Assembly (NCBI GenBank): GCA_902559885.1
Contig: CACEJU010000009.1
Location: 1-46,334, forward strand
DNA length: 46,334 nt
DNA from: an uncultured SAR86 cluster bacterium
Lineage (GTDB): Bacteria; Pseudomonadota; Gammaproteobacteria; Magnimaribacterales; D2472
Direction: 5' to 3'
How positions within the stretch are numbered: the stretch's first letter is position 1; the number at the start of each line of letters is the position of its first letter. Positions 39,596 to 46,334 of this stretch are shown here, piece by piece. The position numbers and the translations under genes are program-made. The notes under the pieces were generated by a model. That model saw only the letters and a list, made by a program, of their open reading frames with translations, was not told the origin of the DNA and ran no database searches.

Positions 39596-40876
39596 ATGTT
39601 ATTTTCAAAAATTTTTATACCAACTTTAAAAGAGGCGCCTCAAGAAGCAGAGGTTACAAGTCATAATTTAATGCTTAGAGCTGGAATGATAAGAAAAGTA
39701 GCTTCTGGAATATATACATGGCTTCCACTAGGTCTAAAAGTTTTAAAAAATATAGAAAATATTGTCAGAGATGAGATGAATGCTTCCGGGGCACAAGAAG
39801 TATTAATGCCAATGGTTCAACCAAAAGAACTATGGTTGGAAACAAAAAGATGGGAAAAAATGGGTCCAGAGCTTCTGAGGTTCAAGGATAGACATGAAAG
39901 AGATTTCTGTCTAGGCCCAACTCATGAAGAAGTCATTACAGATTTAGTTAGATTGAATATTAAAAGTTATAAAGAACTTCCTATAAATTTATATCAGATT
40001 CAAACAAAATTTAGAGATGAGATTAGGCCTAGATATGGAGTAATGCGAGGAAGAGAATTCCTCATGAAAGATTCATACAGTTTTGGAATTGACGAGAAAT
40101 CTCTTCAAGACTCATATGAGCTTATGCGAAAAACCTATAAAAATATACTAGAAAAAATAGGCTTAGATTACAAAATTGTTAAAGCTGATTCAGGAGCAAT
40201 TGGTGGTGATGTTTCGGAAGAATTTCATGTGTTAGCTGAAAATGGTGAAGATACAATTGCAGTAAGCGACTCTTCTGAATATGCAATAAATACAGAGGTT
40301 CTCTTAAAAAATAATGAAAGCATTGATTCGTTAGAAGGTCAGCCATCTCCGGACGGAAATGGGCTAATACAAATTAAAAAAGGAATTGAAGTTGGCCATA
40401 TTTTTCAATTAGGCAAAGTTTATTCTGAAAATATGAAAGCAACAGTTTTATCAAATCAAGGAAATGCAGAAACTTTATTTATGGGATGCTATGGTATTGG
40501 TGTATCAAGATTAGTAGCTGCAGCTATAGAACAAAATAATGATGATAAAGGCATTATATGGCCTGATGCTATTGCTCCTTTTCATATTAATATAATTTCT
40601 ATTGGGTACGAAAAAAATAAATTAATAAAAGAAACCTCAGATAAAATATATCAAGATTTATCAAAAATGGGTTATGAGATTCTATTGGATGATAGAGACT
40701 TAGGGTATGGATCAAAAATTAAAGATTCTGAACTTCTTGGAATCCCATTGAATATTGTCATTGGCAATAAGTTTGTCAAAGAAGATCTTGTAGAGATAAA
40801 AACAAGGCAAGGTGATTCCTCATTAACAAAACTTGATGATTTGAATGAGATACTAGATCACTATAAAAACTACTAA
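39596..40876 (+). CDS. proS: Prolyl-tRNA synthetase lacking the INS editing domain
   Basis: Class II synthetase charging tRNA-Pro. Motif 1 region, LGPTHEEVITDL, FRDEIRPRYGVMRGREFLMKD and GCYGIGVSRLVAAAIEQN are all intact. Length is 426 against 572 in E. coli. The insertion (INS) domain that hydrolyses Ala-tRNA-Pro is replaced by a linker of about 20 residues (231-250). The sequence resumes with PSPDGNG and IEVGHIFQLG, the same flank that follows the INS domain in gammaproteobacterial ProS. The C-terminal anticodon domain is complete. This is not a pseudogene. There is no clear Shine-Dalgarno before the ATG. The gene is convergent with the thiolase (4 nt apart). Confidence 0.94.
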   Translation: MLFSKIFIPTLKEAPQEAEVTSHNLMLRAGMIRKVASGIYTWLPLGLKVLKNIENIVRDEMNASGAQEVLMPMVQPKELWLETKRWEKMGPELLRFKDRHERDFCLGPTHEEVITDLVRLNIKSYKELPINLYQIQTKFRDEIRPRYGVMRGREFLMKDSYSFGIDEKSLQDSYELMRKTYKNILEKIGLDYKIVKADSGAIGGDVSEEFHVLAENGEDTIAVSDSSEYAINTEVLLKNNESIDSLEGQPSPDGNGLIQIKKGIEVGHIFQLGKVYSENMKATVLSNQGNAETLFMGCYGIGVSRLVAAAIEQNNDDKGIIWPDAIAPFHINIISIGYEKNKLIKETSDKIYQDLSKMGYEILLDDRDLGYGSKIKDSELLGIPLNIVIGNKFVKEDLVEIKTRQGDSSLTKLDDLNEILDHYKNY

Positions 40877-40880
40877 ATTT

Positions 40881-42059
40881 CTATAGTCTCTCAAAAATAG
40901 TGGCATTTGCTGTACCACCACCTTCACAAATTGCTTGAAGAGCATATTTACCTTCCCTTCTTTCAAGTTCATGAAGTAATGTTGTCATTAATTTTGCACC
41001 CGTTGCACCAAGTGGGTGACCAAGCGCAATAGCTCCACCGTTAACATTTAGTTTTGCATGATCAGCATCAAGCTCTTTAGCCCATGCCAACGGAACTGGA
41101 GCAAATGCCTCATTAACTTCATATAAGTCAATATCATTAATACTTAGACCAGCGGTCTTAAGGGCAAGTTTAGATGCAGGAATTGGCCCTGTTAACATGT
41201 AAACAGGATCATCACCAACAACGCTGATAGATCTTATTATTGCTCTTGGATCTTTTTTAATTTTCTTTAGGCCTGCATCATTACAAATCATTACAGCTGC
41301 AGCTCCATCCGTTATCTGGCTTGCATTACCAGCAGTAATAACCCCGCCTTCTGAAACTGAATTTAGCCCTGATAAACCCTCAACACTGCAATCATATCTA
41401 ATGCCCTCATCAGATATAACCATTGAATCATCTCCATTATCATTTTTACCTTTTACAGGCAGAATCTCTTTATCAAAATATGATAAATCAGTAGCATTTT
41501 TTGCCTTTAAGTGACTGTTATATGCATAATTATCAAGAATATCTCTAGTAAGATTCCATTTTTTTGCTACTAATTCAGCTCCTGTAAACTGGGAGAAAAA
41601 AACTCCTGGATATCTTTTTTCTATACCTTCAGCATTAAAAGGAAATCCATGACCAGCATCATATCCATCTTTTACGCTAGCGCCTATTGGAACTAGAGAC
41701 ATTACTTCAACACCCCCAGCTATAACAACATCTTGTGTACCTGACATTACAGCTTGAGCCGCAAAATGAATAGCCTGTTGAGATGAACCACATTGTCTAT
41801 CAACCGAAGTACCGGGTACAGATTCAGGTAAAGACGATGCCAAAACTGCGTTTCTGCCAATATTACCTGATTGAGCGCCAACTTGATCAACACAACCAAA
41901 GATTACATCATCAACATCAGCAGGATCTATGCCTGTATCTCTAACAAGCTCATCTAGTACTTGTGCGCCCAAGTCTGCTGGATGCCACTTACTCAATCTA
42001 CCATTTTTTTTACCGCCAGCTGTTCTGACAGCAGAAACTATATATGCATTCTCTGGCAT
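40881..42059 (-). CDS. Acetyl-CoA C-acyltransferase (thiolase)
   Basis: Thiolase-superfamily enzyme, for fatty-acid or other beta-oxidation or acetoacetyl-CoA metabolism. The acyl-binding nucleophile is C90 (DRQCGSSQQA). H348 (GGAIALGHPLGATG) and C378 (CEGGGTANATIFE) complete the active site. Length 392 is normal. It resembles the stand-alone steroid/lipid-type thiolases more than the FadA partner of FadB, and no fadB-like gene is adjacent, so the substrate is open. AAGGGAG precedes the ATG, and a perfect 20-bp palindrome overlaps the predicted promoter. Confidence 0.9.
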   Translation of the reverse strand: MPENAYIVSAVRTAGGKKNGRLSKWHPADLGAQVLDELVRDTGIDPADVDDVIFGCVDQVGAQSGNIGRNAVLASSLPESVPGTSVDRQCGSSQQAIHFAAQAVMSGTQDVVIAGGVEVMSLVPIGASVKDGYDAGHGFPFNAEGIEKRYPGVFFSQFTGAELVAKKWNLTRDILDNYAYNSHLKAKNATDLSYFDKEILPVKGKNDNGDDSMVISDEGIRYDCSVEGLSGLNSVSEGGVITAGNASQITDGAAAVMICNDAGLKKIKKDPRAIIRSISVVGDDPVYMLTGPIPASKLALKTAGLSINDIDLYEVNEAFAPVPLAWAKELDADHAKLNVNGGAIALGHPLGATGAKLMTTLLHELERREGKYALQAICEGGGTANATIFERL

Positions 42060-42075
42060 TACTCTTCTCCCTTAA

Positions 42076-42113
42076 TTGATAAATTATTTTATCAACAAGT
42101 TTGCAAAATACAA
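42076..42113 (-). promoter_or_regulatory. Thiolase promoter with palindromic operator over the -10
   Basis: On the minus strand TTGTAT (42113-42108), a 16-nt spacer and TAAAAT (42091-42086) form a plausible sigma70 promoter. A perfect inverted repeat, TTGATAAA-TTAT-TTTATCAA on the plus strand at 42076-42095, covers the -10 and start point. A second, shorter repeat sharing the TTGATAAAT half (42139-42154, arms TGATA/TATCA) lies just beyond the recA stop. This suggests repression by a dimeric regulator, perhaps of the TetR type common for fatty-acid genes. No T-run follows the hairpin, so it is not a terminator. Confidence 0.5.
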
Positions 42114-42156
42114 AACTTAGGAGAATTACATTTATATCTTGATAAATGCTATCAGA

Positions 42157-43155
42157 TTATGCGGTTAATAAAGATTTCCTTATTTCTTTTAAAAGCTTTT
42201 CTTTGATTTTTTGATTTTCTTTTAAAAAATTGCTTGCATTAACTTTACCTTGGCCTATCTTTTCTCCATCTAGGCTATACCATGCACCTGATTTTTCAAT
42301 TAAACCTATTTTTTGACCATAATCTAAAATTTCGCCCTCTTGATTAATTCCTTCTCCATACATAATCTGAAATTCACATTGCTTGAATGGTGGTGAAACT
42401 TTATTTTTAACTACCTTGACTCTCGTCTCGTTTCCAACAACCTCATCGCCATCTTTTACAGCTCCGATTCTTCTAATATCTAATCTAACGGACGAATAAA
42501 ATTTAAGAGCATTACCACCTGTAGTTGTTTCAGGGCTTCCAAACATAACACCAATCTTCATTCGGATTTGATTAATAAATACTACTGTTGCTCCTGATCT
42601 TTGAATATTACCAGTTATCTTTCTTAATGCCTGTGACATAAGTCTTGCCTGTAACCCAACATGATGATCGCCCATTTCACCTTCAATTTCTGCTTTTGGA
42701 ACCAATGCAGCTACAGAATCAATGATCACTAAATCAACGTTCTTAGATTTAACAAGCATGTCAGCAACCTCTAATGCTTGTTCACCTGTATCAGGTTGTG
42801 ATAATAATAATTCATCAACATTTACTCCAAGCTTTTCTGCGTACTGTGGATCTAATGCATGCTCAGCATCAATAAATGCGCAAGTGCCGCCCTTTTTTTG
42901 ACATTCTGCTATCACTTGAAGAGTTAATGTTGTTTTTCCAGAAGACTCAGGGCCATATATTTCTATTACTCTTCCTTGAGGTATACCTCCTATTCCAAGA
43001 GCGATATCTAATCCCAATGAACCTGTCGATATTGAAGGGATATTTAGAGTTTCTTTATCCCCCATTCTCATAACGGTTCCCTCACCAAAATGATTATCTA
43101 TTTCAGCAATTGTATCTTTTAAGGATTTCGGGTTTTTATCTTTAGTTTTAGCCAT
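42157..43155 (-). CDS. recA: Recombinase RecA without acidic C-terminal tail
   Basis: Strand-exchange ATPase and SOS co-protease. Walker A is GPESSGKT at 68-75, followed by the conserved [34 protein letters not shown] and [26 protein letters not shown] (in parts). At 332 residues it ends with [10 protein letters not shown], directly after the last core helix. E. coli RecA continues with about 20 acidic residues that dampen its activity. AGGAGA precedes the ATG and a LexA box lies just upstream. The thiolase gene follows on the same strand. Confidence 0.97.
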   Translation of the reverse strand: MAKTKDKNPKSLKDTIAEIDNHFGEGTVMRMGDKETLNIPSISTGSLGLDIALGIGGIPQGRVIEIYGPESSGKTTLTLQVIAECQKKGGTCAFIDAEHALDPQYAEKLGVNVDELLLSQPDTGEQALEVADMLVKSKNVDLVIIDSVAALVPKAEIEGEMGDHHVGLQARLMSQALRKITGNIQRSGATVVFINQIRMKIGVMFGSPETTTGGNALKFYSSVRLDIRRIGAVKDGDEVVGNETRVKVVKNKVSPPFKQCEFQIMYGEGINQEGEILDYGQKIGLIEKSGAWYSLDGEKIGQGKVNASNFLKENQKIKEKLLKEIRKSLLTA

Positions 43156-43165
43156 TTTTATCTCC

Positions 43166-43185
43166 TACTGTATATTTATACAGTA
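43166..43185 (-). promoter_or_regulatory. LexA-binding SOS box in front of recA
   Basis: The 20-bp palindrome TAC-TGTATATTTATACAG-TA contains CTGT-N8-ACAG and differs from the idealised E. coli SOS consensus at one central position. It ends 10 nt before the recA ATG, overlapping the likely start of transcription. The rest of the 126-nt recA-fdxA spacer is AT-rich promoter DNA for the two divergent genes. It implies that a LexA repressor is encoded elsewhere. Confidence 0.92.
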
Positions 43186-43281
43186 ATATACTATACGAAA
43201 AATCTTGATCTTGGAAGTATTTTCTATATATTTTTACTTCAATTTATCTTAAAGTCATTATATATAAAAAAGGTTGTCTTT

Positions 43282-43605
43282 ATGGCGTTTGTAGTAACAG
43301 AATCATGCATTAAATGTAAGTATACCGACTGCGTAGAAGTATGCCCTGTTGATTGTTTTTATGAAGGACCAGATTTTTTAGTAATCCATCCAGATGAGTG
43401 TATTGACTGTGCATTGTGCGAACCTGAATGTCCAATTGATGCCATATATTCAGAAGATGAACTACCAAGCGATCAAATAGAATTTATTGAAATAAATGCA
43501 AGGCTGTCGGATGTATATGAAAATATAACTCAAGCTAAAGAACCACTACCTACCGCAGAAGAATATAAAGATATTAAAAATAAAAAAGAGCTTATTGATT
43601 TCTAA
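43282..43605 (+). CDS. fdxA: Seven-iron ferredoxin FdxA
   Basis: Soluble electron carrier with one [3Fe-4S] and one [4Fe-4S] cluster. Ligands are in [18 protein letters not shown] (C9, C17, C21, C25 region) and [15 protein letters not shown]. It is almost identical in these parts to Pseudomonas/Azotobacter FdxA. Length 107 is typical. In Pseudomonas fdxA lies between rpoS and mutS near recA; here it is directly divergent from recA and convergent with the DUF368 gene (7 nt apart). Confidence 0.94.
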   Translation: MAFVVTESCIKCKYTDCVEVCPVDCFYEGPDFLVIHPDECIDCALCEPECPIDAIYSEDELPSDQIEFIEINARLSDVYENITQAKEPLPTAEEYKDIKNKKELIDF

Positions 43606-43612
43606 TCAAAGT

Positions 43613-44335
43613 TTATCCGCAGATTAAAATCGTTCCAGATGAGATTATGAGCCCAACAAAAAAACTCAATAATATTTCCTTGTAAGCATTGTATAAATAA
43701 TTTATTACTTTTGGCATGAGCAATAAAGATGTTAAACATCCCAACCCAAAAGGAATCAAAATATACAGATTGATGCTGGCAACTGCTTCAATAATATATA
43801 CATATATACCTAGAACTAATATTATTGCTGAGCCTGAAATTCCAGGAATTAAAAAGAAGCTAAAAGCAATGAACCCATATGCGATTAGAGGAAAAAACTC
43901 TATTTTCACTGAATTAAAATCTATAAAACTTAGAATGAATGTTATAAAAATACCTAATATAAAAAATAGAATATTCTTATAGTTAAAAATTGATAAATCT
44001 TTAATTAAATACAAAGAAGCAAAAATCATAGTTAAGCCTAAAAATAATTCAAATACTTCTGTATGAGCTGTATAGAGAAATAGGATTAGTCTTGAGAAAA
44101 AAACTACTGAAATAATCATTGATAGGATGAATGGAATTAAAAGGTTTAACTCAAAATCTTTTTTAAAATCTATATTGCTTGGTGAAAGTTTTTTAATTGA
44201 TATATTTGCAAATACTCGAATTAACTTCTCATAAACATTGAAAATTAAAGCTACAGTAGATCCTGAAATTCCAGGAATTAATTCCGCTAAACCAACAAAA
44301 AAACCAGAAACTATAAATCTAATTTTTTCATTCAT
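43613..44335 (-). CDS. DUF368 family polyprenyl-phosphate translocase (PopT-like)
   Basis: Inner-membrane protein of 240 residues with about eight hydrophobic segments. The signature LIPGISGSTVAL (19-30) recurs as LIPGISGSAIIL (162-173), showing an internal repeat as expected for an inverted-topology transporter. DUF368 proteins have been shown in Vibrio cholerae and Staphylococcus to recycle undecaprenyl phosphate across the membrane, so a lipid-carrier role is likely by family. The start overlaps the pcm stop by 4 nt. It occupies the place of nlpD-rpoS in related genomes. Confidence 0.85.
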   Translation of the reverse strand: MNEKIRFIVSGFFVGLAELIPGISGSTVALIFNVYEKLIRVFANISIKKLSPSNIDFKKDFELNLLIPFILSMIISVVFFSRLILFLYTAHTEVFELFLGLTMIFASLYLIKDLSIFNYKNILFFILGIFITFILSFIDFNSVKIEFFPLIAYGFIAFSFFLIPGISGSAIILVLGIYVYIIEAVASINLYILIPFGLGCLTSLLLMPKVINYLYNAYKEILLSFFVGLIISSGTILICG

Positions 44336-45012
44336 AAATCTTTCCCATCAATTGATGTTCCTGCTAACATAGGAACAAACGATACCTCATCATAACTTTG
44401 TTCTTTCATCTCATCTTTATTTTTAATTACAACTTTTAACGTTTGAGATTTATCATCCCCTACTGGAAATACAACTTTTCCACCATCTTTTAATGGCTTT
44501 AATAGGTCCTGAGGAAAAGCTCTTGGGGCCGCTGCCCCTAAAACACCATCAAAAATAATATCTTCAGGCCAATCAATATGACCATCCCCATGCTTAAAAA
44601 TAACGTTTTTAATTTTTAGAAATTCAATATTTTTACGTGATTTTATAACCAAAGGTTTTATCCTTTCTATTGCGTAAAGTTGATTGGTGAAATATGAAAG
44701 GACTGCTGACTGATAACCACATCCTGAACCTATTTCTAAAATATTTTCAAAGATTTTCCCTCTATCTTGAGTATGAGAAATCAATAGCTCGGTCATTCTC
44801 GCTACAATAAATGGCTGAGAGATGGTTTGCTTATAACCAATTGTTAAAGATCTATTCTCATAAGCTCTAGACCAAAGCGCTTCATCCAGAAAGATGTGTC
44901 GAGGAATTTGTGACATTGCATCTAATACTCTGAAATCCTTTATGCCCATTTCTAAGAGATTTTCAATCATCTCATCTCTTACCCTTCTGAAGGTAAAGCC
45001 TGAATTACTCAT
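44332..45012 (-). CDS. pcm: Protein-L-isoaspartate O-methyltransferase
   Basis: Repairs isoaspartyl residues in ageing proteins with SAM. The SAM motif is ILEIGSGCGYQSAVLSYF. Upstream lie FLDEALWSRAYENRSLTIGYKQTISQP (in parts), the PCMT signature. Motif LLKPLKDGGKVVFPVG is near the C-terminus. Length 226 is typical (E. coli 208). It overlaps surE and the DUF368 gene by 4 nt each, and the surE-pcm pair is conserved. Confidence 0.95.
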   Translation of the reverse strand: MSNSGFTFRRVRDEMIENLLEMGIKDFRVLDAMSQIPRHIFLDEALWSRAYENRSLTIGYKQTISQPFIVARMTELLISHTQDRGKIFENILEIGSGCGYQSAVLSYFTNQLYAIERIKPLVIKSRKNIEFLKIKNVIFKHGDGHIDWPEDIIFDGVLGAAAPRAFPQDLLKPLKDGGKVVFPVGDDKSQTLKVVIKNKDEMKEQSYDEVSFVPMLAGTSIDGKDL

Positions 45013-45737
45013 ATAATGTCTTTTATTTGATCGATGTTGTTAGTTGCTCCAAAACTATAATCAAGCAAAGAAACTGAAATATATCCATCACTTAACGCTT
45101 GTGCATCTGTTAAGGAATCACTTGACTTCATTGGTATGCCAGAAAAGTTATATCTATAATAGTCGCCATTGACTATAGGCTTTTGAGGTACACCTCTTTG
45201 AGCCAAAGATGTTGCCCTTACACCATTTACATCTGACTCTATTAGATCTGGAAAATTTATATTTACAAGATTGCCTAGAAATTTATTTTTATATTTAGAA
45301 AATTTATTAACAAATTCACATGATTTTCTACAAATATAATCTAAATCTTTTACCTCATAAGTTTCAGCAGAAATTGCTATAGGTGGGTATTTTAACCCCC
45401 TTCCACCAGCTGCAGCGCCAACAGTTCCTGAATAGATAACATCTGTACCAATATTGGCCCCATGATTAATACCTGAAACAACCATATCTACTCCATCTTC
45501 AATAATACTTAGCATTCCAAAATAAACACAATCTGCAGGTGTGCCATCAACAGCATAGATACGATCGCTTATTTTTTCTATCTTTGTTTCTTTAAGAAAA
45601 GAGATAGCGCTACTCATACCACTACAATTATTTTTAGGTGCCACCATCCAAACATCATGTTCTTTTGAAAGATATTTAAAAAATTTTTTAATATTGACTG
45701 CATCATAGCCGTCATCATTAGTTAATAAAATTTTCAT
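45009..45737 (-). CDS. surE: 5'/3'-nucleotidase SurE
   Basis: Metal-dependent nucleotidase/exopolyphosphatase associated with stress survival. Metal ligands D8 and D9 are in LLTNDDGYDA, with NCSGMSSAIS and VSGINHGANIGTDVIYSGTVGAA completing the active site. Length 242 is normal. It overlaps ispF and pcm by 4 nt on each side. truD, usually between ispF and surE, is absent. Confidence 0.95.
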   Translation of the reverse strand: MKILLTNDDGYDAVNIKKFFKYLSKEHDVWMVAPKNNCSGMSSAISFLKETKIEKISDRIYAVDGTPADCVYFGMLSIIEDGVDMVVSGINHGANIGTDVIYSGTVGAAAGGRGLKYPPIAISAETYEVKDLDYICRKSCEFVNKFSKYKNKFLGNLVNINFPDLIESDVNGVRATSLAQRGVPQKPIVNGDYYRYNFSGIPMKSSDSLTDAQALSDGYISVSLLDYSFGATNNIDQIKDII

Positions 45738-46334
45738 AGTTTCCCAATTGTTACTATTGACTCAACGGCCATTGCTTTGTTAGCACCAATGTTTCCAAGT
45801 CTTTCTGTGGTAGTTGCTTTTATACTTAATTGATTTATATCTAAATTCAACAAGCCAGCAAGAGAATTCAAAATATCATCTCTTTGAGGATTAATTTTTG
45901 GTTGCTGACAAATTATATTTGCATCAATGTGAAGTATTTCATAATTCATAGCTTCAAGTTTTTGTATACAGAATTTAAATATACTTGCGCTATCCATGTC
46001 TTTATTTTCAGGATCATTATCATTAAAGAAAATACCTATATCACCAATGCCTAATGCCCCTAGAATAGCATCACTAATTGAGTGAATTAATACATCTCCG
46101 TCTGAATGCGCAACTATTGAAAAATCACATTTTATAAAGTGACCGCCAAGCTTAAACCCAGATCCATCCCTATAAGAGTGAATATCATAGCCAATACCAT
46201 ATTTAGTTTTTTTACTTATTAAATCAAGATCGTCTTTATGAGTGATTTTAATATTTGAAGTTCTTCCTAATATTTTATGAATATCTTTATCATGCATTTC
46301 CATTGCAAATGACTCATCTGGAATATCAATGTTG
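45734..46334 (-). CDS. ispDF: IspD-IspF fusion, partial at window edge
   Basis: The frame is open through the last base of the window, so the gene's 5' end is missing. The visible C-terminal part is complete IspF (MEcPP synthase of the MEP pathway): YGIGYDIHSY with the zinc-binding D-x-H, AHSDGDVLIHSISDA, and KATTTERLGNIG. The roughly 42 residues before it look like the end of IspD (CMP transferase): PDESFAMEMHDKDIH, then LGRTSNIKITHKDDLDL, matching the IspD C-terminal pattern of DNIKIT-x-x-DL. An ATG at 46303 lies inside the IspD-like part and is unlikely to be the start. A bifunctional IspDF is therefore inferred. It overlaps surE by 4 nt. Confidence 0.85.
   Translation of the reverse strand, partial: NIDIPDESFAMEMHDKDIHKILGRTSNIKITHKDDLDLISKKTKYGIGYDIHSYRDGSGFKLGGHFIKCDFSIVAHSDGDVLIHSISDAILGALGIGDIGIFFNDNDPENKDMDSASIFKFCIQKLEAMNYEILHIDANIICQQPKINPQRDDILNSLAGLLNLDINQLSIKATTTERLGNIGANKAMAVESIVTIGKL

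Noticed and set aside
39596..40876. proS as a truncated pseudogene
   Set aside because: The frame is intact, all class II motifs and the anticodon domain are present, and the missing block coincides with one known domain (INS).
42076..42095. Strong hairpin downstream of recA as a Rho-independent terminator
   Set aside because: The stem is A/T-rich and no T-run follows it on the minus strand; a Shine-Dalgarno and the thiolase ATG follow instead, so an operator is more likely.

Overview
This is a strongly AT-rich (roughly 30% G+C by eye), densely packed bacterial chromosome segment. It carries about 51 protein genes and one tRNA, no gap reaches 300 bases, and there is no mobile element. Genes are joined by 1-nt (TAATG), 4-nt (ATGA), 8-nt or 14-nt overlaps. 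Gene families and gene order (isc, bam/hisS/der, tol-pal, sdh-suc, ispF-surE-pcm, recA-fdxA) are gammaproteobacterial and follow the arrangement known from Pseudomonas-like genomes. Several internal genes of those clusters are absent. This suggests a streamlined marine gammaproteobacterium of the SAR86 type; that placement is inference.

Layout. 1-3755: a small winged-helix-like gene, pdxB, a hexapeptide acyltransferase and a divergent MATE exporter. 3769-27344: 25 consecutive minus-strand genes. Read in transcription order they are dapA-bamC-purC, iscR-iscS-iscU-iscA-fdx-iscX (no hscBA), ndk-rlmN-ispG-hisS-yfgM-bamB-der (no pilF or rodZ), then sdhCDAB-sucAB-lpd-sucCD. 27416-30485: bcp peroxiredoxin, perM-type membrane protein and bepA protease. 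30472-39536: fmdB-like, aspS, yebC, a PD-(D/E)xK nuclease, ybgC, tolQRAB-pal-cpoB, tRNA-Lys(UUU) and an ATP/ADP-translocase-like transporter. 39596-43155: proS, a thiolase and recA. 43282-46334: fdxA, a DUF368 lipid-carrier transporter, pcm, surE and an ispD-ispF fusion cut by the window edge.

Functionally the window holds the lower TCA cycle (2-oxoglutarate to fumarate), Fe-S cluster assembly, outer-membrane assembly and integrity (BamB, BamC, BepA, Tol-Pal), two MEP isoprenoid steps that need Fe-S or zinc (IspG, IspF), three aminoacyl-tRNA synthetases and RecA.

The most notable points are as follows. (1) A small phage/Hjc-like nuclease sits exactly where ruvC-ruvA-ruvB normally lie between yebC and ybgC. 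(2) RecA lacks its acidic autoinhibitory tail and is preceded by a near-perfect SOS box. (3) ProS has lost its editing (INS) domain although its flanks are gamma-type. (4) hscBA are missing from the isc operon although IscU keeps the HscA-recognition motif. (5) A near-perfect IscR type 1 site and sigma70 promoter lie over the end of purC and predict a leaderless iscR mRNA. (6) ispD and ispF are fused, and truD, nlpD, rpoS and mutS are missing from their usual places.
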